A stretch of DNA of 64,000 nt from Clostridia bacterium (lineage in GTDB: Bacteria > Bacillota > Clostridia > Oscillospirales > CAG-272): the NCBI GenBank assembly GCA_017502875.1, contig JAFVUF010000009.1, positions 1 through 64,000 of the forward strand. Reading direction: 5' to 3'. The notes below the pieces were generated by a model that was given only the letters and a program-made list of their open reading frames with translations, did not search any database and was not told the origin of the DNA. Shown here piece after piece: positions 23,135 through 30,591 of the stretch. Position 1 is the first letter of the stretch; each line of letters begins with the position of its first letter. The position numbers were made by a program, and so were the translations under genes.

Positions 23135-25765
23135 ATGAAATGGACAGGACTTAACGAGATAAGAGAAAAATATCTCACTTTTTTTGAATCAAAGGGACAT
23201 CTTCGCCACAAGAGCTTTCCGCTTGTGCCGATAAACGATAAATCCATACTTCTTATAAACGCGGGTATGACTCCCCTCAAAAAGTACTTTACGGGTGAGC
23301 TTGAACCGCCCCGCCACCGTATGACGACCTGCCAGAAGTGTATCCGTACGCCCGATATTGAGCGTGTAGGTATCACCGCGCGACACGGCACGTACTTTGA
23401 GATGCTCGGAAACTTCTCCTTCGGCGATTACTTCAAGAGCGAGGCTATCGCTTGGGCTTGGGAGTTTATGACCGATGAGAAGTGGCTTGCGCTTCCTAAG
23501 GAGAGACTTTGGGTAACTATATATCAGGACGACGACGAGGCGTTTGAGATATGGAACAAGACCATAGGCGTTCCTGCCGAGAGAATTGTACGTCTTGGTA
23601 AGGAGGACAATTTCTGGGAACACGGCTCAGGTCCGTGCGGCCCCTGCTCCGAGATTTATTTCGACAGAGGAGTGGAGTACGGCTGCGGAAGTCCCGACTG
23701 TAAGCCAGGCTGCGACTGCGATCGCTTTATGGAGTTCTGGAACCTCGTTTTCACTCAGTTCGATAACGACGGAAACAACAACTACACCCGTCTTGCAAAG
23801 CCCAATATCGACACGGGTATGGGACTTGAGCGTCTTGCGTGTCTTATGCAGGGCGTAAACAATCTTTTCGAGGTCGATACCGTCAGAAATATAATGCTTA
23901 AAGTTAGCGAGAAGGCAAACGTAAGCTATGGCGACGACGCAAAGACCGATATTTCACTGCGTGTTATCACAGACCATATCCGTTCCACGACGTTTATGGT
24001 GTGCGACGGAGTAGTTCCGTCTAACGAGGGCAGAGGCTACGTTCTTCGCAGACTTCTTCGCCGCGCGGCGCGCCACGGAAGAATGCTCGGTATTGAGGGC
24101 ACGTTCCTTGCAGACCTTGTTGATACGGTAGCGAAGGAGAATTACAGCGAATATCCCGAGCTTACCGAAAAGCTTGATTACATCAAGAAGGTCATCTCTA
24201 TTGAGGAGGATAGATTTGCCGCCACAATTGACGCGGGTCTTTCCATTCTTTCCAATATGATAAAGAAGTCGCTTGCCGAGGGCAAAAATCTGCTCGTAGG
24301 CGAGGAGGTATTTAAGCTTTACGATACCTTCGGCTTCCCGATAGACCTCACCCGTGAAATAGCCGAGGAGCAAAATCTCGGTATAGATGAGGAAGAATTC
24401 AAAAAGCTTATGCTTGCTCAGAAGGAGCGCGCCAGAAGCGCCAGAGCTAACATCTCCGGCTGGTCAGACGCATCCAAGAGCCTTCTCTCCGAATTCCCCA
24501 AAACTGAATTTCTGGGTTACACCGACGAGGTCTGCGAGGCTAAGGTTATCGGTATAATAGCCGACGATATGTCGGTAAACGAGGTTACCGAGGGCGAGTT
24601 CTCGCTGATAACCGACAGAACGGTATTCTACGGAGAGGGCGGCGGTCAGGTAGGCGATACGGGTACGGTGTACGATAGCGATACGCTTGTTACCGTTTCG
24701 GGAACTCAGAAGACCGACGGCGTTTTCGTTCATCTGTGCAGCATTGCTCACGGAGATATAAAGGTGGGCGATACGGTTAAGCTTGAAATAAATTCAGCGC
24801 GCCGTCAGGCTATAAAGAGAAATCACTCCGCCTGCCATATGCTTCAGGCCGCGCTCCGTCAGGTGCTCGGCAACCACGTTGAGCAGGCTGGCTCTTACGT
24901 TGACGATGAGCGTCTGCGCTTCGACTTCAAGCACTTTGCGGCTATGACAACCGAGGAGATTAACAAGGTAGAAAATCTCGTAAACTCTCACATCTTCCTC
25001 GGAGAGTGTGTTGAAACAAAGGAAATGTCCATTGAGGACGCCAGAAAAACGGGAGCTATGGCTCTGTTCGGCGAGAAGTACGGAGACACCGTACGCGTAG
25101 TCAAGATGGGTAATTTCTCCACCGAGCTTTGCGGAGGAACGCACCTTGACAATACCGCCAAGGCAGGACTTTTCAAGATAGTTTCCGAAAGCTCCGTGGC
25201 GGCAGGCGTACGCCGTATAGAAGCGGTTACGGGCGCGGGCGTTCTTAAGCTCATTAAGGAAAAGGACGATATAATAAGCGATACCGCCAGAGAGCTTCGC
25301 GCCAACAGCGTTTCCGACGTCGTTAAGAAGGCTTCGGGCGTTATGCAGGAGCTTAAAGAGGCAAACAGAGAGATAGAGCAGCTCAATGCTAAGATAGCTT
25401 CCTCGATGGTTGCTAACATAAATTTCACCGATGTTTGCGGACTTAATCTCGGTACGGGCAAAATGCCCGGCGCGGCTGTCGATACGGTAAGAAGCATTAC
25501 CGATGATTTCAAGGCTGAAAACGACCTCTCGGTAACCGTAATCGCGGTTCCGGGTGAGGGCAAGGTTAATTTCGTGGCTTCCTGCGGTAAGGAAGCGGTC
25601 AAGCGCGGAGCGCACGCGGGCAACCTTCTTAAACAGCTTTCCGCTATCTGCGGAGGCGGTGGCGGAGGACGTCCCGACAGCGCGCAAAGCGGCGGTAAGC
25701 AGCCCGAAAACGTTGATAAGGCGCTTTTAGCAGCCGCTGAAATCCTCGCTACTATGATTAAATAA
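23135..25765 (+). CDS. alaS: Alanine-tRNA ligase
   Basis: Class II synthetase that charges tRNA-Ala and edits mischarged serine or glycine. The 876-residue product has the catalytic core (residues ~1-430), the editing domain with zinc ligands in NHSACHMLQ and CGGTHL, a coiled coil, and the C-Ala domain with the glycine stretch GGGGGGRPD. Full length. It is the last gene of the tsaE run, and the two-hairpin element starts 5 bases after its stop. Confidence 0.97.
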   Translation: MKWTGLNEIREKYLTFFESKGHLRHKSFPLVPINDKSILLINAGMTPLKKYFTGELEPPRHRMTTCQKCIRTPDIERVGITARHGTYFEMLGNFSFGDYFKSEAIAWAWEFMTDEKWLALPKERLWVTIYQDDDEAFEIWNKTIGVPAERIVRLGKEDNFWEHGSGPCGPCSEIYFDRGVEYGCGSPDCKPGCDCDRFMEFWNLVFTQFDNDGNNNYTRLAKPNIDTGMGLERLACLMQGVNNLFEVDTVRNIMLKVSEKANVSYGDDAKTDISLRVITDHIRSTTFMVCDGVVPSNEGRGYVLRRLLRRAARHGRMLGIEGTFLADLVDTVAKENYSEYPELTEKLDYIKKVISIEEDRFAATIDAGLSILSNMIKKSLAEGKNLLVGEEVFKLYDTFGFPIDLTREIAEEQNLGIDEEEFKKLMLAQKERARSARANISGWSDASKSLLSEFPKTEFLGYTDEVCEAKVIGIIADDMSVNEVTEGEFSLITDRTVFYGEGGGQVGDTGTVYDSDTLVTVSGTQKTDGVFVHLCSIAHGDIKVGDTVKLEINSARRQAIKRNHSACHMLQAALRQVLGNHVEQAGSYVDDERLRFDFKHFAAMTTEEINKVENLVNSHIFLGECVETKEMSIEDARKTGAMALFGEKYGDTVRVVKMGNFSTELCGGTHLDNTAKAGLFKIVSESSVAAGVRRIEAVTGAGVLKLIKEKDDIISDTARELRANSVSDVVKKASGVMQELKEANREIEQLNAKIASSMVANINFTDVCGLNLGTGKMPGAAVDTVRSITDDFKAENDLSVTVIAVPGEGKVNFVASCGKEAVKRGAHAGNLLKQLSAICGGGGGGRPDSAQSGGKQPENVDKALLAAAEILATMIK

Positions 25766-25769
25766 AAGG

Positions 25770-25842
25770 AATACGCGCTTTCTGAAGAAAGCTGCGCAAA
25801 GACTTCTTTTCCACCGACACCACCAAGATGTCGGTGGAAAAG
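25770..25842 (+). repeat. Two-hairpin element, copy 2 (after alaS)
   Basis: Same layout as copy 1: ATACGCGCTTTC, loop TGAA, GAAAGCTGCGC, linker CAAAGACT, then the second hairpin. The second stem here is CCACCGACA/TGTCGGTGG instead of ACACCGATAG/CTATCGGTGT, so changes on one side are matched on the other. Confidence 0.85.
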
Positions 25843-25939
25843 AATAATTTCAAGCAGTCCTTTCAAAAGCATGTACCTTATATCAAAGATATTAAAGAAT
25901 GAATTTTAGGATTATAAAGATTTCGGATAGGGTGAAAAT

Positions 25940-26200
25940 ATGAGATTTGAATACACACCTAAGGGCGTTTGCGCCAGAAAAATAGAGCTTGATATTGAAA
26001 ACGGTATCGTTACGGGCGTTTCATTCAGCGGCGGCTGCAACGGAAACCTTAAAGCAGTTTCAAAGCTTGTCGAGGGCAAGACCGCTGACGAGATAAGCGA
26101 GATACTTTCGGGTAATACCTGCGGCTTTAAAAGCACATCGTGCGCCGACCAGCTCGCGAAGGCTGTAATGGAGGCAAAGGAAGCCGAAAAGAACGCGTAA
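25940..26200 (+). CDS. TSCPD-domain protein (TIGR03905-like)
   Basis: Small 86-residue protein with the TSCPD fold, also found at the C terminus of some ribonucleotide reductases. Conserved features are the N-terminal YTPKGVCARKIELDIE, the glycine/cysteine loop FSGGCNGNLKAV, and CGFKSTSCADQLAKA near the end. The three conserved cysteines could bind metal. Function is unknown. A weak AGGG site precedes the ATG. Confidence 0.88.
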   Translation: MRFEYTPKGVCARKIELDIENGIVTGVSFSGGCNGNLKAVSKLVEGKTADEISEILSGNTCGFKSTSCADQLAKAVMEAKEAEKNA

Positions 26201-26246
26201 GCGTGAATAAAAAAGTCTGACGGGTGAAAAATATTTTAAAAAGCAC

Positions 26247-26275
26247 TTGACAAAGGAATTCTTTAGTGCTATAAT
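26247..26275 (+). promoter_or_regulatory. Promoter of tRNA-Lys
   Basis: TTGACA (26247-26252), 17 bases, TATAAT (26270-26275); exact consensus. The start would be ~160 bases before the tRNA. Confidence 0.9.
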
Positions 26276-26340
26276 AATATAGCATTTTTAAAGGCGGTTC
26301 TTTGAAAATGTCAGAAAAACGGTAGGGTTTACTCAGTAAG

Positions 26341-26444
26341 CTTGTGTTTTTGCGAAGCAAAAACGAGCCCAAAGTTGAAATTGTTAGCAAAAGTCGGAGA
26401 GTTTGCACAGCAAACTCGTGTTTTTGCGAAGCAAAAACGAGCCC
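26341..26444 (+). repeat. Pair of 30-bp hairpin repeats running into tRNA-Lys
   Basis: CTTGTGTTTTTGCGAAGC... at 26341-26370 and its copy at 26415-26444 (one mismatch in 30) each form GTTTTTGC/GCAAAAAC and end CGAGCCC. The last four bases of the second copy (GCCC) are nucleotides 1-4 of the tRNA. A third palindrome, GAGTTTGC/GCAAACTC, lies between. Confidence 0.85.
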
Positions 26445-26516
26445 CATTAGCTCAGTAGGTAGAGCACTTGACTTTTAATCAAGTTGTCCGGAGTTCGACT
26501 CTCCGATGGAGCACCA
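26441..26516 (+). tRNA. tRNA-Lys(TTT)
   Basis: Cloverleaf: acceptor GCCCCAT with ATGGAGC, anticodon stem CTTGA/TCAAG around CTTTTAA (anticodon TTT), T arm CGGAG/CTCCG, discriminator A, encoded CCA. The acceptor has a C3-A70 mismatch where T3-A70 would be expected. It decodes AAA/AAG and is followed by a terminator. Confidence 0.95.
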
Positions 26517-26517
26517 G

Positions 26518-26554
26518 GAAAACGGCAGATTCCGAAAGGGATTTGCCGTTTTTA
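26518..26554 (+). terminator. Terminator of tRNA-Lys
   Basis: AAAACGGCA pairs with TGCCGTTTT, with an inner ATTCC/GGGAT pairing and a following T run, directly behind the tRNA. Confidence 0.9.
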
Positions 26555-26564
26555 CTTTTAGGAC

Positions 26565-26593
26565 TTGAAATTATTTAAGTGATGTGGTACAAT
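26565..26593 (+). promoter_or_regulatory. Probable promoter of mtnN
   Basis: TTGAAA (26565-26570), 17 bases, TACAAT (26588-26593), ~145 bases before the start codon. Confidence 0.65.
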
Positions 26594-26737
26594 GACATAG
26601 AGCTTAATGTTAAAGGGGAATTGCTTTTTAAGCTTTGATACATTTAGGAAAATAATAAAAATACAGTTTAGCCTTGTTGTTTTTGAAAAGTGATAGGCGG
26701 TAATAATGTATATAGAATAAGAAAGGATAACGCTGAA

Positions 26738-27430
26738 ATGATAGGAATAGTAGGAGCGATGGAGGTCGAGATAGAGGGAATACGCTCTAAAATGACCGAT
26801 AAAAAGGAAAAGACGGTTAGCGGAGTAAGATACGTAAGCGGTAGGCTCGGTAAAAACGAGGTCGTTACGGCGGTCTGCGGTATCGGCAAGGTGTTCGCAG
26901 CTATATGCGCTCAGACGATGATACTTGAATTTGCCCCAAGTGTAATTATTAATACGGGTGTTGCGGGCTCGCTTTCGGCTCAGCTTAACGTATGCGATAT
27001 CGCGGTAGCCGATAAGGTGGTTCAGCACGATATGGACACCTCACCCTTAGGCGACCCCAAAGGACTTGTTTCGGGAATAAACGTTATATATTTTGAGGCG
27101 GACAGAGACGTATGCGCCCTGCTTTCCGAGAGCGTTAGGGAACACGGGATAAATACGGTATCGGGAACTATCGCCTCGGGAGATCAGTTTATTGCCTCAA
27201 AGGAGGTCAAAAACAGGATAGCGGGTGAGTTCGGAGCGATAGCCTGTGAGATGGAGGGCGCGGCGATAGGTCATGTTTGCTACGTTAACAAAAAGCCCTT
27301 CGCGGTGCTACGCGCTATTTCCGACAAGGCGGACGGGGTAGCCGAGATAGATTACCCGTCGTTTTGCAAGATGGCGGCGGATAACTATATAAAGGTTATC
27401 TGCTCATTCTGTGAAAAATACGTAGGTTGA
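26738..27430 (+). CDS. mtnN: 5'-methylthioadenosine/S-adenosylhomocysteine nucleosidase
   Basis: Cleaves adenine from MTA and SAH, by-products of polyamine synthesis and methylation. The 230-residue product has the family start IGIVGAMEVEI, the central NTGVAGSL phosphorylase motif, the substrate loop ASGDQFI and the C-terminal MEGAAIGHVCY and SDKAD, holding the catalytic Glu and Asp. ATG 26738 follows GAAAGGA at the normal distance. It precedes hflX by 21 bases. Confidence 0.95.
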   Translation: MIGIVGAMEVEIEGIRSKMTDKKEKTVSGVRYVSGRLGKNEVVTAVCGIGKVFAAICAQTMILEFAPSVIINTGVAGSLSAQLNVCDIAVADKVVQHDMDTSPLGDPKGLVSGINVIYFEADRDVCALLSESVREHGINTVSGTIASGDQFIASKEVKNRIAGEFGAIACEMEGAAIGHVCYVNKKPFAVLRAISDKADGVAEIDYPSFCKMAADNYIKVICSFCEKYVG

Positions 27431-27451
27431 TAAAAAGTAAAAAGGTATTTT

Positions 27452-28600
27452 ATGGCGAAAAATAAATTTCAGAACAATAGCTTTGAGGGCGAGGAAAAGG
27501 AAAGAGTAGCGCTCATAAAGCTGATGACGGACAAAAACGAGGGCGCGGCGCTTGCCTCGCTTGAGGAGCTTTGGCGGCTCGTTGAGACCGCGGGCGGAGA
27601 GGTCGCCGCGAGAATAATTCAGCAGAAGGACCACCCCGACCCGGCAACTTATATCGGCTCGGGAAAGGTAAAAGAGCTTGCCGAGCTTTGCGAGACGGCG
27701 GATATAACGCTTGCCGTATTTGACTGTGAGCTTTCACCCTCGCAGATAAAGAACCTTGAGGATATTCTCGGAGAGGTCAGGGTAATAGACAGAAGCATGC
27801 TGATTCTTGACATCTTCGCGCTACATGCGACAAGCGGAGAGGGTAAGCTTCAGGTTGAGCTGGCGCAGCTTAAATATACGGTTCCCCGTCTTATAGGCAA
27901 GGGAACTCAGCTTTCCCGTCAGGGCGGTAGCGCGAGCATAGCGGCAAGAGGACCGGGTGAAACAAAGCTTGAAACTGACCGCAGATATATCAAATCCAGA
28001 ATAAATTCACTTGAAAGGCAGATAGCCGAAATGGCGCGTAACCGCCGTACTCAAAGAGCGCAGAGAGACCGTAGCGGAATTAAGCGAATCACGATTGCGG
28101 GTTACACCAACGCGGGAAAATCCACGCTTCTTAACTATCTGACCGACGCGGGAATTTTAGCGGAAAATAAGCTTTTCGCAACTCTTGACCCAACCACCAG
28201 ACGCTTCCGTCTGCCTTCGGGTAAGAGTGTTCTGCTTACCGACACGGTAGGCTTCATAAGAAATCTTCCTCACCACTTTATCAAGGCGTTTCAGTCAACT
28301 CTTGACGAGGTGAGATACGCGGATATCGTTATCGTTATGATGGACGCCTCGGACAGCGAATGTATGGCGCAGGCAGAGGTAACGAGAGAGCTGCTTTCTC
28401 AGCTTGGGGCAGGTGAAAAGCCTGTGCTGTACGTCTTTAATAAGAGCGATATAGCGGAAAAGCAGGAGGACTTTACGCGTCCGGTGTTGGAGGGGGCGGA
28501 GGTAAGGGACGTTTTCTTTATCTCGGCTAAAACGGGCAGAGGTATAGATAAGCTTCTTTCAAGAATAGATGAGCTTGTTCCCGAAACGACGTACAGATAA
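27452..28600 (+). CDS. hflX: Ribosome-associated GTPase HflX
   Basis: GTPase that splits stalled or hibernating ribosomes. The 382-residue product has the N-terminal nucleotide-binding-like domain with the GGSASIAARGPGETKLE region and a coiled coil around 180-205. The G domain follows: G1 GYTNAGKSTLLN, G3 DTVGFIRNLPHH and G4 NKSD. The C-terminal tail is short. It lies between mtnN and yigZ on one probable transcript. Confidence 0.95.
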   Translation: MAKNKFQNNSFEGEEKERVALIKLMTDKNEGAALASLEELWRLVETAGGEVAARIIQQKDHPDPATYIGSGKVKELAELCETADITLAVFDCELSPSQIKNLEDILGEVRVIDRSMLILDIFALHATSGEGKLQVELAQLKYTVPRLIGKGTQLSRQGGSASIAARGPGETKLETDRRYIKSRINSLERQIAEMARNRRTQRAQRDRSGIKRITIAGYTNAGKSTLLNYLTDAGILAENKLFATLDPTTRRFRLPSGKSVLLTDTVGFIRNLPHHFIKAFQSTLDEVRYADIVIVMMDASDSECMAQAEVTRELLSQLGAGEKPVLYVFNKSDIAEKQEDFTRPVLEGAEVRDVFFISAKTGRGIDKLLSRIDELVPETTYR

Positions 28601-28611
28601 GGAGATTTACC

Positions 28612-29223
28612 TTGGAATATATCACGCTTTCAAAGGAAGCGGAGGTTTCCTTTATTGAAAAAAAGTCCGAGTTTATCGGACACGCCGCGCCCGTCAAGAC
28701 CGAGGAGGCGGCTATGGAGTTTATAAATAAGATAAGGAAGCGTTACGGCGACGCCACTCATAACTGCTATGCGTATATGCTTGCTAACGGAAGCGCAAGG
28801 TACAGCGATGACGGCGAGCCGCAGGGAACGGCGGGCGTTCCGATACTGAGCGTCATACAAAAGGGCGGCTTTACGGACGCGGTTATAGTCGTAACCCGTT
28901 ATTTCGGTGGGATACTGCTTGGGGCAGGCGGTCTTGTACGCGCTTACAGCGCAAGCGCAAGAGACGCGGTGGCGGCGGCAAAAATAGTTACTTACGCGGA
29001 GTACACAGAGTTTAACGTTTTATGCTCGTACTCGGATTATCAGAAGCTTATTCCCGTCATCTCCCAGTTAGGAGTCAAGGAGGACGCAAGCGAGTTTACC
29101 GATACGGTTTCGCTTTCACTTGCCGCTAAGCCGGACGTATTCAGACTGTTTTGCGATAAGATAGCCGAGATGGGAGCAGGCAGAATAACGGTAACGGAAA
29201 CGGGAAAAAGATTTTCGGAATAG
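28612..29223 (+). CDS. YigZ/IMPACT-family protein
   Basis: 203-residue protein of the YigZ family, related to eukaryotic IMPACT, thought to act around ribosomes or translation control. The N-terminal UPF0029 domain has EKKSEFIGHAAPV, HNCYAY, SDDGEPQGTAG and the glycine-rich YFGGILLGAGGLVRAY; a DUF1949-type C domain follows. The start is TTG at 28612, with AAGGAG 7 bases upstream. A terminator follows. Confidence 0.93.
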   Translation: MEYITLSKEAEVSFIEKKSEFIGHAAPVKTEEAAMEFINKIRKRYGDATHNCYAYMLANGSARYSDDGEPQGTAGVPILSVIQKGGFTDAVIVVTRYFGGILLGAGGLVRAYSASARDAVAAAKIVTYAEYTEFNVLCSYSDYQKLIPVISQLGVKEDASEFTDTVSLSLAAKPDVFRLFCDKIAEMGAGRITVTETGKRFSE

Positions 29224-29261
29224 TACGTTTTTTGTCGTATAATGAGATTAAAAAGAATAAT

Positions 29262-29295
29262 AAAGTCCGCAAAAAAAGGAATTGCGGACTTTTTT
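29262..29295 (+). terminator. Terminator after yigZ
   Basis: AAAGTCCGCA (29262-29271) pairs with TGCGGACTTT (29283-29292), followed by T. Confidence 0.9.
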
Positions 29296-29340
29296 GCGTA
29301 TATTATATAGGCACTAAAATAAGTCGGAAAGGAGAAGCTT

Positions 29341-30375
29341 ATGCCGAAAACAGTTAGAGAGCTTTTGCATGAAAATGAAAAAAGAAATCTTTCTCCGTTT
29401 GCGACCAAAAGCGCGGAGAGCAAGGGCAGAGAACGTAAAATAACGCCCTGCGACATAAGAACCGACTTCCAGCGAGACCGCGACAGAATAATTCACAGTA
29501 AGGCGTTCCGCCGACTTATGCATAAGACACAGGTCTTTCTTTCACCGGAGGCGGACCATTACAGAACACGGCTTACTCATACCTTAGAGGTTACCCAGAT
29601 AGCGAGAACGGTTGCGAGAGCGCTCAGACTTAACGAGGACCTCACCGAAGCCGCGGCGCTTGGTCATGACCTTGGACATACTCCGTTCGGACACGCGGGT
29701 GAGAGACTTTTGCAAAGAGTTTACAGCTCAAGCTTTAAGCATAACGAGCAGAGCCTGAGAGTTGTCGAAAAGCTTGAAAATAACGGTTACGGGTTAAATT
29801 TAACGGCAGAGGTACGCGACGGAATACTGCACCATACGGGCGGCAGCGGTCCAGCTTCAACACCCGAGGGAAGCATAATTCTCTTTGCTGACCGTATAGC
29901 CTATATCAACCACGACATCGACGACGCCTGCCGCGCGGGTATACTTTCCGAGAGCGATATTCCTCTTGCGCTTCGAAATGAGCTTGGGCACAGTCATGGA
30001 GAAAGAATTGATACTATGACCAAGAGCGTCGTTTCCGCAAGCGCGGATAGCGACGTTATTAAAATGGAGCCTGCTATTGAGCAGGCAACGCTTGAGCTGA
30101 GAAGCTTTCTTTTCGAGGCCGTTTATAAAAATCCCGTCGCCAAGGGCGAGGAGGGCAAGGCGGAGGAGCTGCTCGGCAGACTGTATGAGTATTTTTTGAA
30201 AAATCCCGACAAAATGCCGTCTGAACAGAGGCGTTGGCTGGATAGCGAGGGGGAGGCAAGAGTCGTTTGCGATTATATTGCGGGCATGACCGACCGCTAC
30301 GCAGTAACGCTCTACCGCCAGATATTTTTACCAAAAATGTGGAACGAAGGGAACAGAATTTTACCTTTTGTGTAA
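29341..30375 (+). CDS. dgt: dGTP triphosphohydrolase (Dgt-family HD protein)
   Basis: HD-domain metal enzyme that hydrolyses dGTP or other dNTPs to nucleoside and triphosphate. The 344-residue product has FRRLMHKTQVF, the metal-binding HTLEVTQIART and HDLGHTPFGHAGE motifs, the HHTGG stretch and ADRIAYINHDIDDA. GGAAAGGAG precedes the ATG. Its last 11 codons and stop recur twice in the 195 bases downstream, with only synonymous changes. Confidence 0.94.
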   Translation: MPKTVRELLHENEKRNLSPFATKSAESKGRERKITPCDIRTDFQRDRDRIIHSKAFRRLMHKTQVFLSPEADHYRTRLTHTLEVTQIARTVARALRLNEDLTEAAALGHDLGHTPFGHAGERLLQRVYSSSFKHNEQSLRVVEKLENNGYGLNLTAEVRDGILHHTGGSGPASTPEGSIILFADRIAYINHDIDDACRAGILSESDIPLALRNELGHSHGERIDTMTKSVVSASADSDVIKMEPAIEQATLELRSFLFEAVYKNPVAKGEEGKAEELLGRLYEYFLKNPDKMPSEQRRWLDSEGEARVVCDYIAGMTDRYAVTLYRQIFLPKMWNEGNRILPFV

Positions 30376-30570
30376 TTTTCGTCTTACGAGACCTGTAAGA
30401 GAAGTTCTTTGCCTACCTTTCTTTCAAGAAAGTAGGTGGAATGAAGGGAATAGGATTTTACCCTTTGTGTAATTTTCGTCTTACGCAAACCTGTAAGAGA
30501 AGTTCTTTGCCTACCTTTCTTTCAAGAAAGTAGCTGGAATGAGGGCAACAGGATTTTACCTTTTGTGTAA
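30340..30570 (+). repeat. 97-bp tandem repeat containing the dgt 3' end three times
   Basis: The codons for WNEGNRILPFV plus stop occur at 30340-30375 (the real gene end), 30437-30472 and 30535-30570. All six variable positions are third codon positions. Between copies lie 61-62 bases holding half of the two-hairpin element in inverted orientation (AGTTCTTTGC, then CTACCTTTCTTTCAAGAAAGTAG). Confidence 0.92.
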
Positions 30571-30591
30571 TTCTTAGAAAGGAGTGGCGTT

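Noticed and set aside
24988..25872. 294-codon minus-strand frame opposite alaS
   Set aside because: Low-complexity Ser/Pro/Leu content typical of an antisense frame and complete overlap with alaS.
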